The notes below the pieces were generated by a model, which did not search any database, was not told where the DNA came from, and saw nothing but the letters and a program-made list of their open reading frames with translations. From positions 94,501 through 158,500 of the forward strand of contig JAGNLV010000001.1 in NCBI GenBank assembly GCA_017999435.1: DNA of 64,000 nucleotides, given 5' to 3'. Each line of letters starts with the position of its first letter. Position 1 is the stretch's first letter. The DNA comes from Candidatus Zixiibacteriota bacterium. GTDB taxonomy: Bacteria > Zixibacteria > MSB-5A5 > GN15 > FEB-12. Made by a program: the position numbers and the translations under genes. Below, one piece after another: positions 25,238 through 33,610 of the stretch.

Positions 25238-26455
25238 ATGAGCATCAGTCAACTGGCCCGGGAAGTCAAGGAGTCGCCGACGCTCAAGCTCAACGAGGCC
25301 GCCCGCCTCCTGAAAGAGCGCGGCGAACCCGTGATTCACCTCGGCGCTGGAGAGCCCAAGAGCAAAGTCCCCATCGACGCCGTGCTCGCCAGCGCGGCCA
25401 AACTCACCTCGGCAGAAATCCGGTATACCCCCACGGAGGGCATCCCCTCCCTCATCAAGGCGATCATCCGGTACACCGAGGAGAACTACAACAAGGTTGT
25501 CGGCCCCCGCAACGTCATCGCCTTCTCCGGCGCCAAGCAGGCCTTCTACAACCTCATGATGACCATCGTCAACCCCCAGGACGAGGTCATCATCGTCGCC
25601 CCCTACTGGGTCAGCTACCCGGAAATCGTCCGCATGGTCTACGGCGTCCCGGTCATCGTCACCCCCGAGAGCGGCCGCTTCGAACCGACCATGGCGGACA
25701 TCACCCAGCAGGTCAGTTCGTACACGAAAGCGATTGTCATCAACAGCCCGAACAACCCATCCGGGGCCGTCTACAGCGAGGACTTCATCGGCGAGATCGT
25801 CCAGTACTGCGAGAAGAAGGGGATCTACCTGATCATGGACGACATCTACCACAAGCTGGTGTTTTCCGACGGCAAGTGGACGCCCTGCTACAAGTATGCG
25901 AAGGACCAGTCCGAGAACTCCCGTCTGATCGTGGTCAACGGCGTCTCGAAATCGTACGCGATGACCGGGTTCCGGATCGGCTGGACGGTGGCCAACCAGA
26001 ACATCACGGCCGCGATGATCAACATTTCGGCCCAGAACACCTCGTGCCCGTCGGTGGTCGCGCAGGCGGCCGCGGCCGGCGCCCTCATGGGCGTCCAGAG
26101 CAGCGTCGAGAGCCTCCGTCTCACGCTGGAGAACAACGCCAAGGTGATGGTGAACGAGCTGCGGGCCTTCAACGGCGTCGTCATCGACCCGCCCAAAGGC
26201 ACGTTCTACTGCCTGCCGGATTTCCGCGCCTACCAGAAGGATTCGGTCAAGTTGTCGAAGTTCCTCCTCGATGTTGCCCGGGTTGTCAGCGTCCCCGGCA
26301 AAGAGTTCGGCCTTGAGGGCCGCCTGCGCCTCTCCTTCTGCGGCACGATCAAGGAGATCAAGGAAGGTGTGGCCCGCATCAAGTGGGCTCTCGATCCCGA
26401 GTCGCCCAACGAAATCTACATCGGCGACCGCAAAATGCGGAGGGATTGGAAATGA
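25238..26455 (+). CDS. Class I/II PLP-dependent aminotransferase, aspartate aminotransferase-like
   Basis: 405 residues of fold-type I aminotransferase. Landmarks are PVIHLGAGEPKSKVP, RYTPTEGIPSLIKAI, the PLP-contact region FSGAKQAFYNLMM, the conserved INSPNNPSGAVYSE, DDIYHKLVF and the Schiff-base lysine in VNGVSKSYAMTGFRIGW, plus the carboxylate Arg in GRLRLSFCG. Family knowledge supports aspartate/2-oxoglutarate transamination, but substrates cannot be fixed by sequence alone. It lies between pta and pckA. The pckA ATG overlaps its TGA, so oxaloacetate production and consumption may be coupled. Confidence 0.9.
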   Translation: MSISQLAREVKESPTLKLNEAARLLKERGEPVIHLGAGEPKSKVPIDAVLASAAKLTSAEIRYTPTEGIPSLIKAIIRYTEENYNKVVGPRNVIAFSGAKQAFYNLMMTIVNPQDEVIIVAPYWVSYPEIVRMVYGVPVIVTPESGRFEPTMADITQQVSSYTKAIVINSPNNPSGAVYSEDFIGEIVQYCEKKGIYLIMDDIYHKLVFSDGKWTPCYKYAKDQSENSRLIVVNGVSKSYAMTGFRIGWTVANQNITAAMINISAQNTSCPSVVAQAAAAGALMGVQSSVESLRLTLENNAKVMVNELRAFNGVVIDPPKGTFYCLPDFRAYQKDSVKLSKFLLDVARVVSVPGKEFGLEGRLRLSFCGTIKEIKEGVARIKWALDPESPNEIYIGDRKMRRDWK

Positions 26456-28122
26456 CCCAGTACATCATCGACATCAAGACCCCGGCCCAGAAGGAGGCCG
26501 GCGCGGTCAAGAGCGAATACGGCCTGGACAACCACGGCTTCACCAACCTCCACAACGTCTACTGGAACCTCCCGAGCGAGGCTCTCTACGAAGAGGCCAT
26601 CTTCCGCGGCGAGGGGAAAGTGACCCACGGCGGCGCGCTCACCGTGAGCACCGGCAAACACACGGCCCGGTCGGCCAACGACAAGTTCGTCGTCCGCGAA
26701 CCCTCCACCGAAGACCGCATCTGGTGGGGCGAATACAACCGCCCCTTCAGCCTCGACAAGTTCCATCTCGTGTGGAACCGCCTCCAGGGTTTCCTCCAGG
26801 GGCGCGATCTCTTCGTGCAGGACTGCTACTGCGGCGCCGACAAGAACTACCGGCTCCCCATCCGCGTCATCACCGAGTACGCCTGGCACTCCCTCTTCGC
26901 CCGCAACATGTTCATCGAGCCGGCCACCAACGACGAACTCCGCCGCTTCGTGCCGGAGTTCACGATCGTCTCCATCCCCTCGTTCAAGGGGCTGCCGCAG
27001 ATTGACGGCACGCTGTCCGAGACCTTCATCCTGCTGAACTTCGACGAAAAGCTCTGCCTCATCGGCAATTCCGGTTACGGCGGCGAGATCAAGAAGTCCG
27101 CCTTCACCGTCATGAATTTCCTGCTGCCGCTCGAAGGCGTGCTCTCCATGCACTGCTCGGCCAACGTCGGCGACGACGGCGCCTCGGCGCTCTTCTTCGG
27201 CCTCTCCGGGACCGGCAAGACGACCTTGTCGGCCGACCCGAAGCGGGGCCTCATCGGCGACGACGAGCACGGCTGGAGCGACGAAGGGATCTTCAATTTC
27301 GAGGGCGGCTGCTACGCCAAGGTGATCGCGCTCTCCCCGACCGCGGAGCCGCAGATTTACGCCTGCACGCGCAAGTTCGGGACGATCCTGGAAAACGTCG
27401 CTTTCGACACCGTCTCGCGCCTTCTGGACCTTGACGATGAGCGTCTCACGGAGAACACCCGGGCCGCCTACCCGCTCGAGTACATCGACAACGCCGTACC
27501 CGACAAGCAGGCGGGCCACCCCAAGAACATCGTGATGCTCACGTGCGACGCCTCGGGGGTGATGCCCCCGATCGCGCGGCTGACGCCGGAGCAGGCGATG
27601 TACCACTTCATATCCGGCTACACCTCCAAGGTCGCGGGGACCGAGGTCGATCTGGGCAAGGAGCCGGAGATCACCTTCTCAGCCTGTTTCGGGGCGCCCT
27701 TCATGGTCCACCACCCGGCGTTCTATGCCGACATGCTGCGCAACAAGATGCTCAAGTACGGGGCGACCTGTTGGCTGGTCAACACCGGCTGGACCGGCGG
27801 CCCGTACGGCATCGGCAAGCGCATCAGCATCCACCACACCCGGACCCTGCTGAACGCGGCGCTCGACGGCACTCTCAGCCAGGTCGAATACCGCACCGAC
27901 CCCGTCTTCGGCTTTCAAGTCCCGAAGTCCTGTCCCGGCGTGCCGGACAAAGTGCTGCGGCCGATCGAAGGGTGGGAAGACCCGAAAGCATACGAGGACA
28001 AGTACTTGCAGCTCGCGGCACTGTTCATCGAGAACTTCAAGAAGTTCGCCGATGGCACTCCGCCCGAGGTCGTCAAGGCGGGTCCGACCAAAGAGGGCAT
28101 CAGCGCGTTGCGCGGCGCCTGA
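26452..28122 (+). CDS. pckA: Phosphoenolpyruvate carboxykinase (ATP)
   Basis: 556 residues, near the ~540 of bacterial ATP-type PEPCK. Recognisable motifs are the kinase-1a P-loop GLSGTGKTTLSADPKRGLIG, kinase-2 region DDEHGWSDEGIFNFEGGCYAK, the PEPCK-specific MHCSANVG and the adenine site NTRAAYPLEYI, with TGWTGGPYGIGKRI near the end. It converts oxaloacetate plus ATP to PEP, CO2 and ADP (or the reverse). The start overlaps the TGA of the preceding aminotransferase (AAATGAC). About 110 nt further on a strong hairpin separates it from the second aminotransferase. Confidence 0.95.
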   Translation: MTQYIIDIKTPAQKEAGAVKSEYGLDNHGFTNLHNVYWNLPSEALYEEAIFRGEGKVTHGGALTVSTGKHTARSANDKFVVREPSTEDRIWWGEYNRPFSLDKFHLVWNRLQGFLQGRDLFVQDCYCGADKNYRLPIRVITEYAWHSLFARNMFIEPATNDELRRFVPEFTIVSIPSFKGLPQIDGTLSETFILLNFDEKLCLIGNSGYGGEIKKSAFTVMNFLLPLEGVLSMHCSANVGDDGASALFFGLSGTGKTTLSADPKRGLIGDDEHGWSDEGIFNFEGGCYAKVIALSPTAEPQIYACTRKFGTILENVAFDTVSRLLDLDDERLTENTRAAYPLEYIDNAVPDKQAGHPKNIVMLTCDASGVMPPIARLTPEQAMYHFISGYTSKVAGTEVDLGKEPEITFSACFGAPFMVHHPAFYADMLRNKMLKYGATCWLVNTGWTGGPYGIGKRISIHHTRTLLNAALDGTLSQVEYRTDPVFGFQVPKSCPGVPDKVLRPIEGWEDPKAYEDKYLQLAALFIENFKKFADGTPPEVVKAGPTKEGISALRGA

Positions 28123-28183
28123 TACTTCCGCCGCCGCACTGCCTCACACTGGCGGCGGGCGGCCCGTACAGTGTCTGTGTCTG

Positions 28184-28214
28184 CCAGGCGAAACCGCTTT
28201 CGGTTTCGCCTTGG
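28184..28214. other. Strong inverted repeat between pckA and the second aminotransferase
   Basis: The 13-nt arm CCAGGCGAAACCG pairs with CGGTTTCGCC-TTGG across a 4-nt loop with one bulge. It could be a transcription terminator without a T-run, a processing site or a protector of the upstream mRNA. Confidence 0.5.
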
Positions 28215-28235
28215 CATGACCGGAAGATGGCAGCG

Positions 28236-29450
28236 ATGAAGCTCTCGTCGAATATGGCGTTGCTTCGGCCCTCGGGGACGACTGCGTATTTTTCCCGCGT
28301 GCGCGACCTGGTGCACGAGGGGCAGGACATCGTCTCCCTGGCCACCGGGGAGCTCCATTTCGCCACGCCCGAACACGTCGCCCGCGCCGGGATGGCCGCC
28401 ATCAGCGAGGGCCACACCAAGTACACGCTGTCCTCCGGCATCCGCGACCTCCGCACCGCCATCGCCCGATTCGTCTCCGAGACTCACGGCCTCCGTTTCG
28501 CGCCGGACCAGGTCGTCGTCGCCAGCGGCTCCAAGCAGGCCTTGTTCAACGCCCTCTATGCAATCTCCGGACCCGGCGGCGAGGTCATCATCCCCTCACC
28601 GTACTATCCGAGTTACCCGGAACAGGTCAAGATGGCCGGCGCTGTCCCGGTGCTGCTGCCGACCCGGCCCGAGGACGGTTTCCAGATCGACGAACCCGCC
28701 CTCCGCGCGGCTATCACCGACCGCAGCCGCGCCGTGATCGTCAATTCTCCTCACAACCCGACCGGCGCCGTTTGTTCCGAGAGCGCTCTCCGGGCCGTCG
28801 CCGCCGTCGCGAGGGAACGCGGCCTCTGGGTAATAACTGATGACATTTACGAGGCGATCGTCTACCCGCCCGCCGAGTCGTATCGCCTGCTCCGCCTGGC
28901 TCCCGATCTGGCCGACCAGGTGATCATTGTGAGCGGCTTCTCGAAGAGCTACGCCATGACCGGGTGGCGCATCGGCTACGCGGTCGGTCCGCGAAAAGTG
29001 ATTGAGGCGATGACTCTGGTCCAGTCGCACGTAACCAACAACGCCTCGTCGATCTCTCAGCATGCCGCCCTGGCGGCGCTGGAGGAGCCGGACTTCTTCC
29101 GAAAAGACCTGGTGATCCGGCTCCAGACCCAGCGCGACCGGGCCCTGGCCGCCCTCCGCGCCATCCCCGGCATTACCTGTCCGAACGCCGACGGCGCTTT
29201 CTACCTCTTCCCCGACATTTCCGGCCTCCTCGGCGGCAAAGTCGGCGACCGCCCGATGATGACCTCCGCCGACCTGGCCCTCTTTCTGCTTGAGCGGCAC
29301 GGCGTGGCCGTCGTGCCGGGTTCCGCTTTCTGGGCGGAAAACCATCTCCGTATATCCTACGCCGCGGCCGAGCACCGACTCGTCGAGGGTTTGCGACGGC
29401 TGGGAGAGGGCGTCGCCCAGCTCCGCCCAAGGGTACGAAATGGGAACTAA
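28236..29450 (+). CDS. Second class I/II PLP-dependent aminotransferase
   Basis: About 404 residues from the ATG at 28236 (GGAAG 9 nt upstream; ATG 28227 is an alternative). It has the same fold and motifs as its neighbour at 25238: VASGSKQALFNALY, VNSPHNPTGAVCSE, DDIYEAIVYPP, the PLP-lysine VSGFSKSYAMTGWRIGY, DGAFYLFPDISG and NHLRISYA. The two enzymes are clearly paralogous members of the AspC/AlaT-like subgroup. Substrate is undetermined. It ends the plus-strand metabolic group before the FmdB-like gene; a weakly AT-rich stretch follows. Confidence 0.9.
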   Translation: MKLSSNMALLRPSGTTAYFSRVRDLVHEGQDIVSLATGELHFATPEHVARAGMAAISEGHTKYTLSSGIRDLRTAIARFVSETHGLRFAPDQVVVASGSKQALFNALYAISGPGGEVIIPSPYYPSYPEQVKMAGAVPVLLPTRPEDGFQIDEPALRAAITDRSRAVIVNSPHNPTGAVCSESALRAVAAVARERGLWVITDDIYEAIVYPPAESYRLLRLAPDLADQVIIVSGFSKSYAMTGWRIGYAVGPRKVIEAMTLVQSHVTNNASSISQHAALAALEEPDFFRKDLVIRLQTQRDRALAALRAIPGITCPNADGAFYLFPDISGLLGGKVGDRPMMTSADLALFLLERHGVAVVPGSAFWAENHLRISYAAAEHRLVEGLRRLGEGVAQLRPRVRNGN

Positions 29451-29558
29451 TTCCGTGTAAAATGTGATATATTTGTCGGTGCGCCTGTCTCGGCCCCGGC
29501 CGGACAGGCCACCGGGCGAGAATCTGTGAGCTGATTGACAAGGAGTGATGGACGACCG

Positions 29559-29804
29559 ATGCCGACCTACCAGTACGTGTGTAACGAATGCGGCTGCCGT
29601 TTCGAGGAGTTTCAGCGCATCAGCGAACTGCCTCTGACCGAATGCCCGAAATGCCAGGGCTATGTCGAGCGGGTGATTTCCGGCGGGGCCGGTTTCCTCT
29701 TCAAGGGCAGCGGATTCTACATTACCGATTATCGCAAGAAGGACTACAAGGACGCCGCCCAGAAAGAAACGTCCGGCATAACGACCAAGACCGAAAATTC
29801 GTGA
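29559..29804 (+). CDS. FmdB-family zinc-ribbon protein
   Basis: 81 residues beginning with the family start MPTYQYVCNECGCRFEEFQ. The Cys pairs of the ribbon are CNECG and CPKCQG, followed by VISGGAGFLFKGSGFYITDYR, the conserved FmdB tail. Family knowledge: FmdB-like ribbons are widespread and possibly transcriptional or assembly factors; the function is unsettled. AAGGAG lies 13 nt before the ATG at 29559, which is wide; a TTG at 29535 in frame is less likely because the family begins at MPTY. Confidence 0.85.
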   Translation: MPTYQYVCNECGCRFEEFQRISELPLTECPKCQGYVERVISGGAGFLFKGSGFYITDYRKKDYKDAAQKETSGITTKTENS

Positions 29805-29886
29805 GCGCCGAAGCGGCGGCGCCGGAGAGCCGCACAATCGCCGGCACGCCCTTTTTCGCAAACGCCCGACCAGGAGACGGCCCCCG

Positions 29887-31251
29887 ATGCGCGCTTCCGA
29901 CTTTACGGCCCTGCGCTCATTACTTTCTTCTCCGGAAGCCTTGGTCCTTGAGGTCGAGGCCCACGACGCATACCACCATGACGCGACCGATTTTCGCGGC
30001 CGGCCGGCCGCCATTGTCTTTGCCGCCGGTGAGGCGGATGTCGTTGCGGCCGTCCGGTTTTGCGCCGAGCGCGGCCTCCCCCTCGTGGGACGCGGCGCTG
30101 GGACCGGGCTCTCCGGGGGGTGTGTTCCGGCCAACGGCGAGCTCGTCGTGTCCACCGAGCGCCTGACCGAGCTGTCGATCGACCCCGCCCGCCGCATTGC
30201 GTTCTGCGGCCCGGGCGTCATCACCAAACATCTTCAGGATCAGGCCCTCGTCCACGGTCTGGCCTATCCTCCCGACCCGGCGTCATTCGACCAGTCGACC
30301 CTGGGCGGCAACGTTGCCGAGAACGCGGGCGGCCTGCGCTGCAAGCGGTTCGGCGTCACCCGCGACTACGTGCTGGGCGTGCGGGGGGTGACCGGGGAGG
30401 GCCGCCTCCTCGAGACCGGTATCTTCAATCAGAACCGCGGCTTCGACCTCATGGACATCCTCATCGGTTCCGAGGGGACACTGGCCATCATCACCCGGAT
30501 AGCTCTCCGTCTCATCCTCGCCGGCGCCACGGGAATAACCATCCTGGTCGCCTTCCGCCAACCAGAGGATGCCGCCCGGGCCGTGGCTGAGATCACCGGC
30601 TCCGGCCTTATCCCCACGGTTCTGGAGTATGTCGACGGAGATGCGGCCGCCGCCGCCAACGCATATAGGAGGACCGAAGGGATCGATCGCGCCGCCGCTG
30701 TCCTGCTGATCGAGACCACCGAGCGCGACCCGGAAGAGGAAACTGCGCACATCCGGGCTGTCTGCGAACGTCACCGCGCCTCGTACCTGCGTGTCGAGCC
30801 GGACGCCCAGGCGGCCGAAACTCTATGGGACGTCAGACGCAACATCTCGACCGCCCTCAAAGCGATGGCCGCGATCCGCGTGTCCGAAGACGTGGCGGTT
30901 CCGAACTCCAAATTCCCGTCGCTGGTGGCGTTTGTGATGGAGATGAACGCGGCCAGCCCCCTGCGGATCAACTCGTATGGCCACGCGGGCGACGGCAACC
31001 TGCATGTCAACTTCATCAGCATGACCGGCTCTGAGGCGGACCGGGCCGAGATCGGGCGCCGGGTTGAGCAATTGATGCGCCGGACGATCGCGTTGGGCGG
31101 GACGTTGTCGGGCGAGCACGGGATCGGACTGGCAAAACGCCGCTTTCTCAGTCTTGAATTCGATCCGGCCACGCGGGCGGCGATGCAGAAGTTCAAGGAT
31201 GTTTTCGACCCGCATGACATTCTCGGGCGCGGCAAAATCTTCGAAAAATGA
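29887..31251 (+). CDS. glcD: FAD-binding oxidase, GlcD/D-lactate dehydrogenase-like
   Basis: 454 residues with two domains. The N-terminal PCMH-type FAD domain contains GRPAAIVFAAGEADVVAAVRFC, PLVGRGAGTGLSGGCVPANG, PPDPASFDQSTLGGNVAENAGG and GSEGTLAII. The C-terminal FAD-linked oxidase domain ends with the metal/substrate motif SYGHAGDGNLHVN and LSGEHGIGLAK. This is the catalytic subunit type of glycolate or D-lactate dehydrogenase; no GlcE or GlcF partner lies nearby. The missing iron-sulfur partner makes the electron acceptor unclear. It starts about 80 nt after the zinc-ribbon gene, perhaps in the same transcript, and is separated from gltA by its own promoter. Confidence 0.9.
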   Translation: MRASDFTALRSLLSSPEALVLEVEAHDAYHHDATDFRGRPAAIVFAAGEADVVAAVRFCAERGLPLVGRGAGTGLSGGCVPANGELVVSTERLTELSIDPARRIAFCGPGVITKHLQDQALVHGLAYPPDPASFDQSTLGGNVAENAGGLRCKRFGVTRDYVLGVRGVTGEGRLLETGIFNQNRGFDLMDILIGSEGTLAIITRIALRLILAGATGITILVAFRQPEDAARAVAEITGSGLIPTVLEYVDGDAAAAANAYRRTEGIDRAAAVLLIETTERDPEEETAHIRAVCERHRASYLRVEPDAQAAETLWDVRRNISTALKAMAAIRVSEDVAVPNSKFPSLVAFVMEMNAASPLRINSYGHAGDGNLHVNFISMTGSEADRAEIGRRVEQLMRRTIALGGTLSGEHGIGLAKRRFLSLEFDPATRAAMQKFKDVFDPHDILGRGKIFEK

Positions 31252-31282
31252 CCCCCCTTTCGGGCTTTTTGCCCGACCCCAC

Positions 31283-31311
31283 TTGACAAGCCTGCAGCCA
31301 GGTGTTACACT
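31283..31311 (+). promoter_or_regulatory. Sigma-70 promoter for citrate synthase
   Basis: TTGACA, 17-nt spacer, TACACT. Transcription should begin near 31318, leaving a leader of about 90 nt. Confidence 0.7.
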
Positions 31312-31322
31312 ACCGCCCGTTA

Positions 31323-31340
31323 ATGTGAAACCTTTCACAT
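31323..31340. promoter_or_regulatory. Palindromic operator, Rex-like or CRP-like, upstream of gltA
   Basis: ATGTGAAACCTTTCACAT has perfect 8-nt arms. It matches the Rex redox-repressor pattern (TTGTGAA-N4-TTCACAA) except at the outermost bases, and also the CRP half-sites (TGTGA-N6-TCACA). It sits just downstream of the predicted start of transcription, a position expected for repression. Confidence 0.6.
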
Positions 31341-31407
31341 ATTGGGGACCTGACAAAACGGTAATATCCTCTCGCGTTAAACCTTCAAGAATTAAAAGGA
31401 GCAATCG

Positions 31408-32703
31408 ATGGCCAAAACATTGAAGGAAACTCTCGCCGATCTCATTCCCAAGTGGCGCGAGGAGCGCACGAGACTCGCCAAGGAGCACGGCGATGTCAAG
31501 ATTTCCGACGTCACAATCGCACAGGCGTTCGGCGGCATGCGCGGCGTCAAGGGTCTGGTGTGCGACACCTCGGTCGTGGAACCCGACCAGGGCCTCATCA
31601 TTCGCGGCATCCCGATCGGCAAGCTGACCGACCGTCTGCCCGAAGAGATCTTCTGGCTCCTCTGCACCGGCAATCTCCCGACCGCGGACGAGCTCAAGGG
31701 TCTGCAGAAGGAACTCCGCGCGGCCGCGGAGATTCCGCCGTACGTCCTCAAAGTTCTCAAGGCGATGCCCAAGACGTCGCACCCGATGGCCATGCTCGAC
31801 ACGGGCATTCTCGTCATGGAGAACGAGTCGCAGTTCCGCAAGCGCTACACCGATGGGATGAAGAAGGACGTCTACTGGGAGCCGGCACTCGAGGACTCGA
31901 TCCGCATCCTCGGCACGATCACCGGGATCGCGGCCGCGGTCTACCGCATCAAGTATTTCAAGGGCGACCTCATCGAGCTCAATAAGAAAGAGGACTGGGC
32001 GGCCGACTATGTCAAGATGCTCGGTTTGCCGCCGCACAAGGGGGATACCGCGCGCATGATGCGGCTGTACCTCGTGCTCCACTGCGACCACGAGGGCGGC
32101 AACGTCTCCGCCTTCTCCGCCCACACCGTCGGCAGCGCGCTCTCCGATCCCTACTACGCCCTCAGCGCGGGTCTCAACGGTCTGGCCGGCCCTCTCCACG
32201 GCTTGGCGAACCAGGAGTGCCTCGCGTGGGTGCTTGAGACCATCGAGAAATTCGGCGGCGCCCCGAGCGAGGAGCAGCTGCGCAAGTACGCGTGGGAGAC
32301 GCTCAACAGCGGCAAAGTGGTTCCCGGCTACGGCCACGCCGTCCTGCGCGTCACCGATCCCCGCTTCACCGCGTTCATCGAGTTCGGCAAGAAGTACCTC
32401 GCCAAGGATCCGGTCTTCCAGACCGTCAACCGCGTCTTCAACGTGGTCCCCGACGTGCTCAAGGAGCAGGGGAAAGCGAAGGATCCGTGGCCGAATGTCG
32501 ATGCCGCTTCGGGGTCGGTTCTCTACCCGTTCGGCCTGACGCAATTCGAGTACTACACGGTGCTCTTCAGCGTGTCGCGCGCCATGGGGATCCTCTCCCA
32601 GCTCGTGCTCAACCGCGCCCTGGGCACCGCTATCACCCGCCCGAAGTCGGTCAGCACCGAGTGGCTGGGCAAGCAGGTGAAGAAGGCGAGCGTGCCGGCC
32701 TGA
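31408..32703 (+). CDS. gltA: Citrate synthase, mitochondrial (type I)-like
   Basis: 431 residues; condenses oxaloacetate and acetyl-CoA into citrate at the entry of the TCA cycle. The sequence resembles eukaryotic mitochondrial citrate synthase rather than the short bacterial type II enzyme: GVKGLVCDTSVVEPDQGLIIRGIPI, HCDHEGGNVSAFSAHTVGSAL, GPLHGLANQE (catalytic His) and VVPGYGHAVLRVTDPRF (catalytic His). The catalytic Asp lies in PNVDAASGS, with YYTVLFSVSRAMG following. An AAGGAG site lies 7 nt before the ATG. The gene has its own promoter, a palindromic operator and a strong terminator, so it is a self-contained, regulated transcription unit. Confidence 0.95.
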   Translation: MAKTLKETLADLIPKWREERTRLAKEHGDVKISDVTIAQAFGGMRGVKGLVCDTSVVEPDQGLIIRGIPIGKLTDRLPEEIFWLLCTGNLPTADELKGLQKELRAAAEIPPYVLKVLKAMPKTSHPMAMLDTGILVMENESQFRKRYTDGMKKDVYWEPALEDSIRILGTITGIAAAVYRIKYFKGDLIELNKKEDWAADYVKMLGLPPHKGDTARMMRLYLVLHCDHEGGNVSAFSAHTVGSALSDPYYALSAGLNGLAGPLHGLANQECLAWVLETIEKFGGAPSEEQLRKYAWETLNSGKVVPGYGHAVLRVTDPRFTAFIEFGKKYLAKDPVFQTVNRVFNVVPDVLKEQGKAKDPWPNVDAASGSVLYPFGLTQFEYYTVLFSVSRAMGILSQLVLNRALGTAITRPKSVSTEWLGKQVKKASVPA

Positions 32704-32741
32704 GCGGCTGGGCGTCTCTTCCCACGAGACCATGAAAACAC

Positions 32742-32777
32742 GCCGGCCTGCTCGGACGAGCGGGCCGGCTTCATTTT
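32742..32777 (+). terminator. Rho-independent terminator of gltA
   Basis: 12-bp GC-rich stem GCCGGCCTGCTC/GAGCGGGCCGGC with loop GGAC, followed by TTCATTTT. The convergent gene on the minus strand ends 21 nt further on. Confidence 0.8.
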
Positions 32778-32797
32778 GCCCGGACGCGGCGGGCGCC

Positions 32798-33610
32798 TCA
32801 CATAAACCACGGCCTTCGCCCGTGGACAACGTCGCCGAATTCCCGCATGAACGCCATTTCCTCGTCCGCCAGCGGCCCCTGCTCGAGGGCGAGCAGGTTT
32901 TGCCGCAACTGCGCGGCATTCGAGGGGGCGGTCAGCGCAACGTCCACACAGGGATGGGACAGCACGAACCGGTAGCACTGGGGCGCGGTCGGAATCGGCC
33001 GGTCCGCCGGCCACCCTCTGGGCCGCCGCAGCAGTTGCCGCCAGCGCGTCGCCGTGTAGCTGATCACGGTCGGATGGTGGGCCGCCACATGGGGGAATAT
33101 GTCCGTCTCCGCTCCGCGGTGGGCCGCGCTGTAGCGCATCATCAGAGTGTCCACCCTCCCCTCCGCGATGAGCTGCCCGGCGAAGCGCCGATCGTGGCAC
33201 GACACCCCCACTCCCCGGACCTTCCCCTCCTCCCTCAGCCGCAGCAGATCCTCCTGAACCCGCGCGGGGAACTCGCGGGGTTTCATCACGCCCAGGAAAA
33301 GGAAGTAGTCGAGATAGTCCGTGCCGAGCTGCCGAAGCCGCTTCTCGCACGACTTTCTGACGTCGGTGTGCGTCCAGATCAGGTTGTACGCGCCGGTGAC
33401 CACGACGAACCGGTCGCGGCCGGTTCTAAAGAGATTGCGCAGCGCCCGGATCATTTGGAAATCGAATCCGTAAGCGAAAAACAGGGTTACTCCGCAGTCG
33501 ACCGCCTCGTAGATCGTTTTTTTCCCCGGCCAGTACGACGCCGAGAGCCCCAGCCGCCGCACCGGTCTCCCGGTAGCTCCCAGGATGGCGGTGTCAAACG
33601 CGGTCGTCAT
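32798..33610 (-). CDS. Aldo/keto reductase-fold protein lacking parts of the catalytic tetrad
   Basis: About 270 residues from the ATG at 33610, which overlaps the symporter stop (TGATGAC). It follows the AKR plan: an N-terminal strand TAILGATGRPVRRLGLSASY, GVTLFFAYGFD near the place of the usual FDTAxxYG, then VVVTGAYN where catalytic Lys is expected (VxxxTK), and YLDYFLFLGVMKP where the active-site His is expected (DLYxxH). The Tyr is retained, but Asp, Lys and His seem replaced. It continues with RVQEDLLRLREEGKVRGVGVSCHDR and HPTVISYTATR, AKR-like. Thus it is probably inactive as a normal reductase or works by a different mechanism. It is downstream of the dicarboxylate symporter in the same transcript. 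Confidence 0.8.
   Translation of the reverse strand: MTTAFDTAILGATGRPVRRLGLSASYWPGKKTIYEAVDCGVTLFFAYGFDFQMIRALRNLFRTGRDRFVVVTGAYNLIWTHTDVRKSCEKRLRQLGTDYLDYFLFLGVMKPREFPARVQEDLLRLREEGKVRGVGVSCHDRRFAGQLIAEGRVDTLMMRYSAAHRGAETDIFPHVAAHHPTVISYTATRWRQLLRRPRGWPADRPIPTAPQCYRFVLSHPCVDVALTAPSNAAQLRQNLLALEQGPLADEEMAFMREFGDVVHGRRPWFM

Noticed and set aside
31260-31275. Small hairpin TCGGGC-TTTTT-GCCCGA after the GlcD-like gene
   Set aside because: Only six pairs and no T-run after the stem, so it is not convincing as a terminator.
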